In this document: piece by piece, positions 8,415 to 16,275 of the stretch | How positions within the stretch are numbered: the first letter of the stretch is position 1 | How the letters are laid out: each line of letters opens with the position of its first letter | From: Oxalobacteraceae bacterium | Lineage (GTDB): Bacteria; Pseudomonadota; Gammaproteobacteria; Burkholderiales; Burkholderiaceae_D | DNA: 20,270 bases | Assembly: GCA_021151485.1 (NCBI GenBank) | Contig: JAGKXB010000036.1 | Coordinates: 1 to 20,270, forward strand | Direction: 5' to 3' | Position numbers and translations under genes: made by a program | The notes under the pieces: model-generated | What the model was told of the DNA's origin: nothing | The model's database searches: none | The model's input: the letters and a program-made list of their open reading frames with translations, nothing else

Positions 8415-9848
8415 ATGCTGCGTAGCACGAAAATTGTAGCCACGATAGGCCCAGCATCCACTGATCTTGATGTGTTGACTCGAATGATTCAGGCGGGTGT
8501 GAATGTAGTGCGATTGAATTTCTCGCATGGTGGTGCGCAGGATCACATTGATCGTGCCAATCTGGTGCGTCAGGCCGCACAAGCTTGTGGTCGTGAAGTG
8601 GCGATCATGGCAGATTTGCAAGGCCCCAAGATCCGTATCGGTAAATTTGAAAACGGCAAGATTGAGTTGGAGAGTGGTGCGCAATTCATTTTGGATGCTG
8701 ATTGTCCTTTGGGCAATCAAGAGCGTGTTGGCTTGGATTACAAGGCTCTGCCACGTGATTTGCAACCGTCTGATTTTTTATTGTTGGACGATGGTTTGAT
8801 CGTTTTGATGGTGACCAAAATTGTTGGCAGCCAAATTCATACCGTGGTCAAAGTTGGTGGCGAATTATCCAATAACAAAGGTATTAATCGCCAGGGCGGT
8901 GGTTTGTCGGCGCCGGCATTGACGGCCAAGGATATGGAAGACATCAAAGTTGCGATGAGTTTTCAGGCAGATTATTTGGCAGTTTCCTTTCCGAAGAGTG
9001 CAGCCGACATGATCATGGCACGTCAATTGGCGAATCTTGCGGGCGAACATTACGAACACAAGCCGATGATGATTGCCAAGATCGAACGTGCGGAAGCAAT
9101 TCCAGCATTGCGCGAAATCCTGGATGCATCTGACGGCATCATGGTAGCGCGTGGTGATTTGGCGGTGGAAGTTGGTAATGCTGCCGTCCCAGCATTACAA
9201 AAACGCATGATCAAAATGGCGCGTGGTGCAAATAAAATTGCGATCACGGCAACGCAAATGATGGAATCGATGCGCGTGAATGTGATTCCAACTCGTGCCG
9301 AAGTGTCCGATGTTGCTAACGCAGTGTTGGATGGTACCGATGCCGTCATGACGTCGGCTGAAACGGCGACAGGCCGTTATCCGGTTGAAACGGTGGAAAC
9401 TATGGCCGCTATTTGTTTAGAAGCGGAGAAGTTTGAGAATTACAAGCTTGATCCCAATTTCTTTAATACGAATTTCACTCGTGTTGATCAATCGATTGCG
9501 TATGGCGCTTTGTTCACCGCGTTTCATCTAAAAGTCAAAGCGATTGCGACCTTGACTGAATCTGGCTCAACCGCGCTTTGGATGAGTCGCCACAACATTA
9601 ATGTACCGATTTTTGCCATGACACCCAGCGTTGCTACTCAGCGAAAAGTGTCTTTGTACCGTCATGTACAAACCTTGAAACTCGGCTTGTCGATGGATAG
9701 GGAAAGCACATTAAAGAATGCGGAAGAATTGTTATTAGCCAACGGTATCGTGCAAAAAGGTGATCTGATCATCGTGACTTGGGGCGAGCCCATGCATCAT
9801 GTCGGTGGTACTAACGCGTTAAAAATCGTCAAAGTTGGCGAATATTAA
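8415..9848 (+). CDS. pyk: Pyruvate kinase
   Basis: This cytosolic enzyme makes pyruvate and ATP from phosphoenolpyruvate and ADP. The protein starts MLRSTKIVATIGPAS, the family signature. It continues with NFSHGG, the DLQGPKIRIG strand, the B-domain, MMIAKIERAEAI with its catalytic lysine, MVARGDLAVE, ITATQMMESM and DAVMTSAETATGRYP, then the C-terminal domain. With the start at 8415 it has 477 residues, a usual bacterial length. The frame is open upstream to ATG 8343, which would add 24 residues including HSRSHSHDHHAEHH; a strong AAGGAG before 8415 argues against this, but the His-rich extension is unusual. It lies between pgk and fba in a likely operon. Confidence 0.96.
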   Translation: MLRSTKIVATIGPASTDLDVLTRMIQAGVNVVRLNFSHGGAQDHIDRANLVRQAAQACGREVAIMADLQGPKIRIGKFENGKIELESGAQFILDADCPLGNQERVGLDYKALPRDLQPSDFLLLDDGLIVLMVTKIVGSQIHTVVKVGGELSNNKGINRQGGGLSAPALTAKDMEDIKVAMSFQADYLAVSFPKSAADMIMARQLANLAGEHYEHKPMMIAKIERAEAIPALREILDASDGIMVARGDLAVEVGNAAVPALQKRMIKMARGANKIAITATQMMESMRVNVIPTRAEVSDVANAVLDGTDAVMTSAETATGRYPVETVETMAAICLEAEKFENYKLDPNFFNTNFTRVDQSIAYGALFTAFHLKVKAIATLTESGSTALWMSRHNINVPIFAMTPSVATQRKVSLYRHVQTLKLGLSMDRESTLKNAEELLLANGIVQKGDLIIVTWGEPMHHVGGTNALKIVKVGEY

Positions 9849-9900
9849 AATTTAAAAAGATTAAAAATTCAAATATTAAAACCTTAAAAGGAGTTGTTTC

Positions 9901-10965
9901 ATGTCTCTCGTTTCTATGCGTCAATTATTGGATCATGCTGCTGAACATGGTTATGGTCTGCCTGCATTTAACGTCAACAATCTGGAGCAAGTCAGTGCCA
10001 TCATGCAAGCGGCGGATGAAGTCGGTTCGCCAGTCATCATGCAAGCTTCTGCCGGTGCACGTAAGTATGCGGGCGAGGCATTTTTGCGCCATTTGATTTC
10101 CGCTGCGGTCGAAGCTTATCCACATATTCCCGTTGTCATGCACCAGGATCATGGACAATCGCCTGCTGTGTGTATGGCGGCGATTCGTTCCGGTTTTACT
10201 TCCGTGATGATGGATGGTTCCTTGATGGAAGATGGCAAGAGCGTGGCTAGTTATGAATACAACGTCGATGTCTCACGTGAAGTGGTCAAGTTCTCCCACG
10301 CGATTGGCGTAACCGTTGAAGCAGAATTGGGCGTATTAGGCTCATTAGAAACCATGATGGGCGACAAAGAAGACGGCCACGGCGCAGACGGCAAAATGAC
10401 GCGTGAGCAATTGTTGACCGATGCGACCCAGGCGGCTGATTTTGTTAAATTGACACAATGTGATGCCTTGGCGATTGCAATTGGTACTTCACACGGCGCG
10501 TATAAATTTACCCGTAAACCTACTGGCGATATTTTGGCGATTCAACGCATTAAAGAAATCCATGCACGTATTCCCAATACCCATTTGGTGATGCACGGTT
10601 CTTCTTCTGTACCACAAGAATTGCTGGCTGAAATTCGCGAATTTGGCGGCGATATGCGCGAAACCTACGGCGTGCCAGTGGAAGAAATTCAAGAAGGCAT
10701 CAAGCATGGCGTGCGCAAAATCAATATCGATACCGATATTCGTTTGGCCATGACAGGTGCGATTCGTCGTTATTTCGTTGAAAATCCTAGCAAATTCGAT
10801 CCACGTGATTATTTGAAACCAGCACGTGAAGCCGCGATGCAAGTCTGTAAAGCACGCTTCCTATCTTTTGGCTGCGAAGGTCAAGCTGCAAAAATCAAGC
10901 CGCTTGCTTTGGAAAAAATGGCAGAAAAATACAAAAAAGGCGAATTGTCGCAGCTCGTTTATTAA
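9901..10965 (+). CDS. fba: Class II fructose-1,6-bisphosphate aldolase
   Basis: This zinc-dependent aldolase interconverts fructose-1,6-bisphosphate with glyceraldehyde-3-phosphate and dihydroxyacetone phosphate. Class II is shown by HQDHG (H81-G85, containing the catalytic Asp and a metal-binding His), [27 protein letters not shown] and [11 protein letters not shown]. The 354-residue length matches the CbbA-like subtype common in beta-proteobacteria. AAGGAG seven bases before the ATG fixes the start. The 52-base gap from pyk is AT-rich with several TTAAAA units but no terminator, so cotranscription with pyk is likely. purC follows after 17 bases. Confidence 0.96.
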   Translation: MSLVSMRQLLDHAAEHGYGLPAFNVNNLEQVSAIMQAADEVGSPVIMQASAGARKYAGEAFLRHLISAAVEAYPHIPVVMHQDHGQSPAVCMAAIRSGFTSVMMDGSLMEDGKSVASYEYNVDVSREVVKFSHAIGVTVEAELGVLGSLETMMGDKEDGHGADGKMTREQLLTDATQAADFVKLTQCDALAIAIGTSHGAYKFTRKPTGDILAIQRIKEIHARIPNTHLVMHGSSSVPQELLAEIREFGGDMRETYGVPVEEIQEGIKHGVRKINIDTDIRLAMTGAIRRYFVENPSKFDPRDYLKPAREAAMQVCKARFLSFGCEGQAAKIKPLALEKMAEKYKKGELSQLVY

Positions 10966-10982
10966 TCAAATCAAGGGATACC

Positions 10983-11861
10983 ATGTCTGGTTTGCTGGAA
11001 ACTAATTTGAAATCATTGCCATTTTTGCATCGTGGCAAAGTGCGCGATATTTACGCGGTTGGCGACGATAAATTGTTGGTAGTACAAACAGATCGTTTGT
11101 CGGCATTTGATGTGATTTTGGATGATCCGATTCCCAACAAAGGCAAAATTTTGACTTCCATGTCAAATTTTTGGTTCAAAAAGTTTGGTCATTTGATTCC
11201 TAATCATGAAACTGGCATTGATCCAATATCCGTCGTAGCACCCGAAGAGCGTGCCCAAGTAGAAGGGCGTGCGATTGTGGTTAAAAAAATGAAACCACTA
11301 GGAATCGAAGCGATTGTGCGTGGTTACATCATTGGTTCTGGCTGGAAGGATTATCAAAAAACTGGTGCGATTTGCGGCATCACATTGCCAGCGGGTTTGC
11401 AGGAAGCGCAAAAATTGCCACAAACTATTTTTACGCCTTCCACCAAAGCGCCGATGGGTCAGCACGACGAAAATATTTCATTCGAGCAGGCTGAACAAAT
11501 AGTCGGTAGCGATTTGGCACGCCAGGTACGTGATGCAGCGATCAATCTGTATACGCAAGCAGCGCAATTTGCAGCGACCAAAGGCATCATCATTGCTGAC
11601 ACTAAATTTGAGTTTGGTCTGGATGCTGATGGCAAAATGCATTTGATCGATGAAATTTTGACGCCGGATTCATCCCGTTTTTGGCCTGCATCTAGTTATC
11701 AGGTTGGTATGTCGCCACCTTCATTTGATAAGCAATTCGTGCGTGATTGGTTGGAAACCCAGCCTTGGGATAAAAAAGCCCCCGCACCTCGTTTGCCGCT
11801 TTCAGTCGCGCAACAAACGGCTGAAAAATACGCCGAAGCGATGCGTTTGTTAAGTACCTAA
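10983..11861 (+). CDS. purC: Phosphoribosylaminoimidazole-succinocarboxamide synthase (SAICAR synthase)
   Basis: This enzyme of de novo purine synthesis joins CAIR and aspartate using ATP. The 292-residue protein has the N-terminal [17 protein letters not shown] loop, TDRLSAFDV, the [18 protein letters not shown] segment, and the C-terminal signature [12 protein letters not shown] followed by [18 protein letters not shown] precedes the ATG. In many Burkholderiales this gene is followed by purE and purK before the Sua5 gene; here neither is present and the next start is only 12 bases away. The junction carries a 12-base near-perfect tandem repeat that includes the purC stop. Confidence 0.96.
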   Translation: MSGLLETNLKSLPFLHRGKVRDIYAVGDDKLLVVQTDRLSAFDVILDDPIPNKGKILTSMSNFWFKKFGHLIPNHETGIDPISVVAPEERAQVEGRAIVVKKMKPLGIEAIVRGYIIGSGWKDYQKTGAICGITLPAGLQEAQKLPQTIFTPSTKAPMGQHDENISFEQAEQIVGSDLARQVRDAAINLYTQAAQFAATKGIIIADTKFEFGLDADGKMHLIDEILTPDSSRFWPASSYQVGMSPPSFDKQFVRDWLETQPWDKKAPAPRLPLSVAQQTAEKYAEAMRLLST

Positions 11862-11874
11862 ATAAGTACCTCAA
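11851..11874 (+). repeat. Tandem 12-base repeat across the purC stop / sua5 start
   Basis: TAAGTACCTAAA (11851-11862) is followed directly by TAAGTACCTCAA (11863-11874), 11 of 12 bases identical. The first copy contains the purC stop and the second ends at the A of the next start codon. It may be a scar of a duplication or deletion at this junction. Confidence 0.75.
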
Positions 11875-12911
11875 TGAAGTTCGTTTCCGTTGACGATATT
11901 GACCAAGCCGCTGCGATTCTTGAATCCGGCGGCTTGGTCGCTTTTCCAACCGAAACTGTTTATGGTCTGGGCGCAGATGCGCAAAATCCAGCAGCCGTGG
12001 CCAATATCTATCGTGCTAAAGGGCGTCCAAGCAATCATCCCGTCATCGTGCATTTGGCACCTGGTGCAGATATCGCCCATTGGGCGACGGACATCCCGAA
12101 AGAAGCGCAGCAGTTGATTCAGGCTTTTTGGCCTGGGCCGCTGACTTTGATTTTAAAGCGCGCGGCGCATATTCCTGATGCTGTATCAGGTGGACAAGAC
12201 ACCATCGGTTTGCGTTGCCCATCGCATCCAGTAGCACAAGCGTTGTTGCGCGCATTCAAAAAAGGTCAGGGTGGGGTGGCGGCACCTTCAGCCAATCAAT
12301 TTGGCCGTATCAGCCCGACCACCGCACAGCACGTGTGGAATGAGTTTGGTGATCACCCATTGGTTGACGCTGTGTTGGATGGCGGCCAAAGCGCAGTGGG
12401 GATTGAATCCACGATATTGGATTTATCCCGTTTAGCGACACATGGGCCGGTGTTATTGCGTCCGGGACACATCAGCGCTGAGCAAATTGCTGATGTCATT
12501 CAAATCTGGCCCGATTCATTGCATGAATCTGATCATGCTGCACCACGTGTTTCTGGCAATCTCAAATCCCATTACGCACCACGCACGCCAGTTGCTTTGG
12601 TGGAATCTGCTCAATTACTCACCACATTGCAGAAATTGTCCTCGCTTGGAAAGTGTATTGCGGTGATGTATTACTCGAATGAGATTGTAAGTTCGGCAAA
12701 TGTCCAGCTTGCCTTAGCAATCAAAGCAGTAGCAAAAGCAGAGGCTTATGCGCATGATCTCTATGCCGCATTGCGGGCTATGGACAGTGCTGATGCCGAT
12801 ATTATTTTGATTGAAACGCCACCGCAGAACAGCGCATGGCAAGGAGTCAACGACAGGCTAGCGCGTGCTGCGCATGACTCTTTAGGTGTGTTAGCTGGTT
12901 TGATGAGTTAA
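11874..12911 (+). CDS. sua5: L-threonylcarbamoyladenylate synthase, Sua5/YwlC type
   Basis: This enzyme makes threonylcarbamoyl-AMP from threonine, bicarbonate and ATP for the universal t6A37 modification of ANN-decoding tRNAs; TsaB/D/E complete the transfer. The YrdC-type catalytic domain covers about residues 1-200, with GGLVAFPTETVYGLGADA, the YRAKGRPSNHPVIVHL loop and GGVAAPSANQFGRISPT. A linker with HYAPRTPVALV leads into the C-terminal Sua5 domain, so the 345-residue protein is full length, unlike the short TsaC. It is the last gene of the metabolic row. Its stop lies directly next to the stop of convergent bfd. The usual ribosome-binding site is lacking, which fits coupling to purC. 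Confidence 0.94.
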   Translation: MKFVSVDDIDQAAAILESGGLVAFPTETVYGLGADAQNPAAVANIYRAKGRPSNHPVIVHLAPGADIAHWATDIPKEAQQLIQAFWPGPLTLILKRAAHIPDAVSGGQDTIGLRCPSHPVAQALLRAFKKGQGGVAAPSANQFGRISPTTAQHVWNEFGDHPLVDAVLDGGQSAVGIESTILDLSRLATHGPVLLRPGHISAEQIADVIQIWPDSLHESDHAAPRVSGNLKSHYAPRTPVALVESAQLLTTLQKLSSLGKCIAVMYYSNEIVSSANVQLALAIKAVAKAEAYAHDLYAALRAMDSADADIILIETPPQNSAWQGVNDRLARAAHDSLGVLAGLMS

Positions 12912-13145
12912 TTATGCTGCAGCCATGATGTTGCGTTGAAACAGCATAGGCTGCATGTGGCAATGTGATTGTTGAGCATTGCTAGACAAACATTCGCGCA
13001 ATACTTGCTTGGCGTGCGCATGGCATTTACCGCAGCAAGTCCCCACTCCTAACTGATCACGCAGCTGTACCATCGATGTCACGCCGCCATCCACTGCGCG
13101 ATGAATTTTTCCATCCGAGACATTCTGACAAATACAAACAATCAT
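12912..13145 (-). CDS. bfd: Bacterioferritin-associated (2Fe-2S) ferredoxin
   Basis: Bfd binds bacterioferritin and passes electrons to release stored iron. The BFD-type [2Fe-2S] ligands are C4 and C6 (VCICQNV) and C38 and C41 (GTCCGKC), the expected CxC...CxxC spacing. At 77 residues it is about a dozen longer than the E. coli protein because of a tail with HCHMQPMLFQRN. It diverges from bfr across a 255-base region. A promoter at 13218-13245 with an overlapping Fur-box-like site explains iron-responsive control. Its stop abuts that of the Sua5 gene with no space for a separate terminator. Confidence 0.93.
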   Translation of the reverse strand: MIVCICQNVSDGKIHRAVDGGVTSMVQLRDQLGVGTCCGKCHAHAKQVLRECLSSNAQQSHCHMQPMLFQRNIMAAA

Positions 13146-13217
13146 GAAAGCACCTGGTGAAGTTGGGGTTTAAAGATAAGGAATTTAAAATAATTAATGT
13201 TGTTACGTATGACATTT

Positions 13218-13245
13218 ATTTTATCACAAATCTTAATGATAACAA
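13218..13245 (-). promoter_or_regulatory. Sigma-70 promoter for bfd
   Basis: Read on the minus strand, TTGTTA (13245-13240) and TAAAAT (13223-13218) are separated by 16 bases, both near consensus. Transcription would begin near 13211, leaving a leader of about 65 bases before the bfd ATG. The -35 lies within the Fur-box-like sequence. Confidence 0.6.
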
Positions 13246-13253
13246 TTCGCATT
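13235..13253. promoter_or_regulatory. Fur-box-like operator between bfd and bfr
   Basis: AATGATAACAATTCGCATT resembles the classical Fur box (GATAATGATAATCATTATC) as two inward-facing AATGATAA/CATT halves. It overlaps the -35 of the bfd promoter, where Fur-Fe2+ would repress. The match is by eye and imperfect in the right half, but the location next to iron-storage genes is strong support. Confidence 0.55.
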
Positions 13254-13400
13254 TGTATGTATTCGCCTTTTTACATGAAAAAATACAGGATTAGAACAGT
13301 CGCATCCTGTACTCGGTGTACCATATGCGGTTCTCGGATTAGCAGCTTGTTTTTCAACTTAATTGGCAGTTAATTTGCCTAAATTTTTTGTGAGGTTTTT

Positions 13401-13877
13401 ATGACTGGCGATAAAAATGTTATTGCGCTGCTCAACGCTCAACTTACCAATGAATTGAGCGCAATCAATCAGTATTTTTTACATGCGCGGATGTATAAAC
13501 ACTGGGGATTTGAAAAAATCGCCAAAAAAGAATACGAAGAATCCATCGGTGAAATGAAACACGCCGACAAATTGATCAATCGTATTTTGATGCTAGACGG
13601 TTTACCTAATTTGCAAGCCTTGCACAAATTGATGATCGGTGAATCAACGCCAGAAATGCTGGCATCTGATTTGAAACTAGAACTGGCAGCACAAAAAACA
13701 GTAAAAGAAGGGATTGCTGCCTGCGAAGCCGCTGCTGATTACGTCTCCCGGCAATTGTTTCAGGATATTCTCGACGACACAGAAGAACACATTGACTGGT
13801 TGCAAACACAAATCGACTTAATCGATCGCATCGGCATTCAGTTGTATTTGCAATCGCAGTTGGAATTGACGGCTTAA
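13401..13877 (+). CDS. bfr: Bacterioferritin
   Basis: This haem-containing ferritin forms a 24-subunit shell that oxidises Fe2+ and stores iron. The 158-residue chain aligns with E. coli Bfr without gaps over its length: E18, E51, H54, E94 and H130 of the dinuclear ferroxidase site are present, and M52, the haem-bridging methionine, is kept. The position equivalent to the sixth ligand, E127, is threonine here (DDTEEH), with E128 and E129 beside it. I recall this DTEEH variant in other beta-proteobacterial Bfr proteins, so it may be normal for the group. GAGG lies five bases before the ATG. Bfd, its electron-donor partner, is divergent upstream. A strong terminator follows the stop. Confidence 0.96.
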   Translation: MTGDKNVIALLNAQLTNELSAINQYFLHARMYKHWGFEKIAKKEYEESIGEMKHADKLINRILMLDGLPNLQALHKLMIGESTPEMLASDLKLELAAQKTVKEGIAACEAAADYVSRQLFQDILDDTEEHIDWLQTQIDLIDRIGIQLYLQSQLELTA

Positions 13878-13911
13878 GTTGATTGGTTATTAGTTAATAA
13901 GTACGATTAAT

Positions 13912-13957
13912 ACAATCCCCATCATGCTGTTTGGCAATGATGGGGATTGTTGTTTTT
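13912..13957 (+). terminator. Rho-independent terminator of bfr
   Basis: Two perfectly complementary 14-base arms (13912-13925 and 13937-13950, core AATCCCCATCAT) enclose an 11-base loop and are followed by TTGTTTTTG. It lies 34 bases after the bfr stop and marks the end of the conserved housekeeping region. Confidence 0.9.
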
Positions 13958-14102
13958 GGGCTTGTGTTTAGTGCGAGGAGACGACTATTAAGAATTTCTC
14001 TTCCGGCGACTCGGCTCAAATGAGAGGTGTTCGCATGTTGACGTATTGTAGTTTAAAGGACATTTTGCAATTTACGTAGGTCAAGACTCACGAGGAGACT
14101 TC

Positions 14103-14144
14103 ATGTGGATAGCACACACCCTGGCGGCAAACCTGATGGGTTAA
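14103..14144 (+). CDS. Possible 13-residue mini-ORF with a strong ribosome-binding site
   Basis: GAGGAG lies five bases before an ATG that encodes MWIAHTLAANLMG and stops at TAA. The ribosome-binding site is better than that of any later gene in the island, apart from the last one. It could be a leader peptide, or the remnant start of a lost gene. I recognise no family. The palindrome at 14043-like spacing does not overlap it; the one at 14143-14157 begins in its stop codon. Confidence 0.25.
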   Translation: MWIAHTLAANLMG

Positions 14145-14157
14145 TTTCAGTGAAATT
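14143..14157. promoter_or_regulatory. Perfect 15-base palindrome upstream of the first island gene
   Basis: AATTTCAGTGAAATT consists of two 7-base arms around a central G, 43 bases before the ATG at 14201. It looks like an operator half-pair, or a short hairpin. A TATATT lies at about 14178-14183 and could be a -10 for the following gene, without a clear -35. Confidence 0.3.
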
Positions 14158-14200
14158 CTGCAAAAACCAGTAATTGGTATATTGAGAACGTACTAAACAA

Positions 14201-14854
14201 ATGACTAAAATTTTGATTTATTTTTTTGTTTTTCTGTTGCCTTATAAAGCTATGGCTGGAGGTGGTGAGGATTTCTTGCACCACATAATTCAGTCGGACT
14301 TCGAGGGTGATGCATCTGAACGAATTGGCCATGTCATTAACGAAGACAAACATAAAAATCCAGGCGTAGGGCCAGCATTTGAAATTTTCGATCTGGATAG
14401 TGATCCCCTCGTTGTTGTCGACGATTGGAAATTTATCTCTTCGCACCCAAAAGGACCTTCTGCCTTATGCGCAATATTTCGTTTCAATGTTGTCGCAAGA
14501 ACGAAAGGAGAGGGCTTGCCATCTTGGGAGGGCGACAAAACGCGAACGATTCAAGCTGTCACTTCATCAACTTCAGAAGTTGTCCGTTATTGCGCAAAAA
14601 ATGTAAATGGGGTTTGGATGCTTAAAAAGCCACCGCTTCCTCGAGTTGCTAAAAAAGTCATGATTTCTTTTCTGGAAAATGAGTTTCTGATTATGGGGTC
14701 TGTAGTAAAAAACAATCTCAAATCTAGTAGTCCACGTGCAATTCGTAATGCATCTGTAGTGCGAGATTCCTTGAAAGCACAGTTGGATGTGCTGTTATCT
14801 CTTGAATTGGCTAAAGACATGCAAAAAATGAGCGCACCAATGTCTGATAAGTAA
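14201..14854 (+). CDS. Secreted protein of unknown function, immunity-like
   Basis: A 217-residue protein with an N-terminal signal peptide (ILIYFFVFLLPYKAMA, likely cut before GGGEDF), so probably periplasmic. No catalytic motif is recognised. The central segment VARTKGEGL and the later NGVWMLKKPPLPRVAKKVMI correspond to LAKSEGEGL and HGKWKIIDPPVLRISKTAMI of the frameshifted gene at 16522-17116, so the two are distant paralogues. Being an exported protein in a row of small genes leading to an rhs toxin, it may be an immunity protein against a toxin acting in the periplasm; this is inference from context. The ribosome-binding site is weak (GAGAACG). The next gene starts four bases after its stop. 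Confidence 0.75.
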   Translation: MTKILIYFFVFLLPYKAMAGGGEDFLHHIIQSDFEGDASERIGHVINEDKHKNPGVGPAFEIFDLDSDPLVVVDDWKFISSHPKGPSALCAIFRFNVVARTKGEGLPSWEGDKTRTIQAVTSSTSEVVRYCAKNVNGVWMLKKPPLPRVAKKVMISFLENEFLIMGSVVKNNLKSSSPRAIRNASVVRDSLKAQLDVLLSLELAKDMQKMSAPMSDK

Positions 14855-14858
14855 AGTC

Positions 14859-15224
14859 ATGAGCCATTCGCTAAGACCACTGACGTTAATTGAGCGCGAA
14901 CTTTGCAACAAACTCCTGGAGAGGGAATTTCCAGGTGTTGATCGTTTACGTGAACAACTTCGTAAGATTAGTACTGTTATTCCCGTTAATGAAGATGGAT
15001 CAATTATTGAGTTTTGTATTCCAGGTCATATCCGTTTAAAAGGTGGTGGACAATCAGTGATTCCCACCGAAGGACAATATTTAGATACAGATGGAGAAAA
15101 TGTGATGGCAATGATTTTTATTGATTCAAGCGGTATGTTGTATCAATTTGAACGATATAAATTTGAAGGTGAAATACAAGATTGGGAACCAAATGCCGAT
15201 AGATTGGTTTTGATGGGGCCTTAG
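14859..15224 (+). CDS. DUF6984-like protein, possible cytosolic immunity protein
   Basis: A 121-residue soluble protein with no signal peptide. It opens LRPLTLIERELCNKLLEREF and ends with a beta-rich half containing PTEGQYLDTDGENVMAMIFID and LYQFERYKFEG. This layout matches what I recall as the DUF6984 family of small proteins often found near polymorphic toxins; the family number is from memory. It starts four bases after the preceding gene, suggesting cotranscription. The function is unknown, and an immunity role is inferred from the neighbourhood only. Confidence 0.7.
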   Translation: MSHSLRPLTLIERELCNKLLEREFPGVDRLREQLRKISTVIPVNEDGSIIEFCIPGHIRLKGGGQSVIPTEGQYLDTDGENVMAMIFIDSSGMLYQFERYKFEGEIQDWEPNADRLVLMGP

Positions 15225-15381
15225 GGTAAATTCAAAATTAAAGAGTGGTGACTCTTGTTTTTAATGAGGGTGAGGCAAAAAACAATACCGCTACAAAAAG
15301 TGACAGGCTAAATTGGCCAAATGTTAAATCAGGCTTCTCTGGCAGGATCAGCTATTTGGAAATCCTATGGGCTTGGTAGGG

Positions 15382-15582
15382 ATGGAGGACAATGATGAAA
15401 TTTTGGAGCGCCTTTCAGTTTTTACGTGTGGATTTTGGGGAATAGTTGCTGCAATATTAGTAAAAGTCGTATTTCACGTATCTGAAAACGATGCCCTAAT
15501 ATACGCAGGGCTGCTTGTGGCAGTTTTGATGGCGGCATTTATGTGGCCCAGGTTACCAAAAATTCTTGGGTTTGATGATTAA
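15382..15582 (+). CDS. Small two-helix membrane protein
   Basis: A 66-residue protein with two hydrophobic segments (VFTCGFWGIVAAILVKVVF and ALIYAGLLVAVLMAAFMW) separated by a short polar turn, and a charged N-terminus (MEDNDEILERL). The frame is also open to an ATG at 15367, five codons earlier; I favour 15382 because TAGGG lies just before it and the charged start is natural, but the choice is uncertain. No family recognised. Small membrane proteins in such islands are often immunity proteins to membrane-acting toxins; this is inference. Confidence 0.55.
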   Translation: MEDNDEILERLSVFTCGFWGIVAAILVKVVFHVSENDALIYAGLLVAVLMAAFMWPRLPKILGFDD

Positions 15583-15771
15583 ACTAAAATCCCAAGATTA
15601 AGTAACCATTTTTTATTAAACAAATCAGCAAATCAGTTTTTTATATATCTCTTACTCAAACCTAACCTTCAAAGACAAAAACGCCATCAAACGCTGGTTT
15701 CAGTTATGGTGTTTAGTCGTCGCGACTCGTATTACAAAAAACATGACGCAACCTGAGTGCATACTGAATAC

Positions 15772-16194
15772 ATGAAATATTTGATAAATATTAAATTTTT
15801 TATCCTGCTCTTTATTTGTTTATTAAATGCGGAAGCCGGAGTAAATACAAATGTCCCTCAGGTTAGGACTGGTGTTTATTCAAATATGTATTACAACGAG
15901 GACGCTGGAGATTTGCTAGGGATCGAAATTTTCCTCGTTAAATCAACCAATGGCTATATGGTTGTTTTTCAAGGAGCGGAAGGAGGACCGGCTTCAGTGC
16001 CTATTGTTGTGAGTGCTCAGGTGATAAAAAATAAAATTACATTTGTTCTTCCTGAAAATTCGATTTTCCCTGGCACATTTACTGGATACATACAAAATTC
16101 TCGTATTGTTGGAGGCTTTGATAAAAACTACTTAAATCCATCGGCTCCAGGTACGGTCTTTATTCTTCCAAGGAAAAAAAGCTATTGGCAATAA
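15772..16194 (+). CDS. Small exported protein of unknown function
   Basis: A 140-residue protein whose first 20 or so residues form a signal peptide (NIKFFILLFICLLNAEA, cut before GVNTN). The rest is predicted beta-rich, with repeating glycines (VVFQGAEGGPASVPIVVSA and FPGTFTGYIQNSRIVGGF). The start is taken at ATG 15772, which puts the lysine directly before the hydrophobic stretch; a GTG five codons upstream is also in frame. No ribosome-binding site is clear and no family is recognised. A periplasmic immunity role is possible from context. Confidence 0.6.
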   Translation: MKYLINIKFFILLFICLLNAEAGVNTNVPQVRTGVYSNMYYNEDAGDLLGIEIFLVKSTNGYMVVFQGAEGGPASVPIVVSAQVIKNKITFVLPENSIFPGTFTGYIQNSRIVGGFDKNYLNPSAPGTVFILPRKKSYWQ

Positions 16195-16275
16195 ATTTGG
16201 CATGCATACCAATTTTGTTAACTCAGTGGTTGATTTGGCAATCTTCATATGGCGATTTACAAGCCCAAGAAATAT

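Noticed and set aside
9849..9887. AT-rich spacer between pyk and fba with repeated TTAAAA units.
   Set aside because: No stem with a T-run, no regular period and no operator symmetry; it reads as low-complexity spacer.
13974..14099. Nine-base direct repeat CGAGGAGAC at 13974-13982 and 14091-14099, considered as a target-site duplication of a small mobile element.
   Set aside because: The 108 bases between have no terminal inverted repeats, no transposase remnant, and the repeat is purine-rich like a ribosome-binding site, so coincidence is likely.
14290..14820. Several open frames antisense or out of frame to the exported protein gene at 14201.
   Set aside because: They lack ribosome-binding sites and signal-like composition; the plus-strand frame has a signal peptide and a paralogue, so the others are shadows.
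15248..15379. A 43-residue open frame from GTG 15248 (with FNEGEAKNNTATKSDRLNWP) that overlaps the next gene's alternative start.
   Set aside because: No ribosome-binding site, no recognised similarity, and its length is within chance; it might be a gene remnant but I cannot support it.
15566..15597. Inverted TCTTGGG/CCCAAGA around the stop of the two-helix membrane gene, considered as a terminator.
   Set aside because: The stem is only seven bases with an 18-base loop, and the T-run begins more than ten bases later, so it is too weak to call.
15610..15771. An open stretch without a start codon (with LTFKDKNAIKRWFQLW) before the exported protein gene, considered as another displaced toxin tail.
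   Set aside because: It ends within the start codon region of the next gene but two frames are open here and composition is not decisive.
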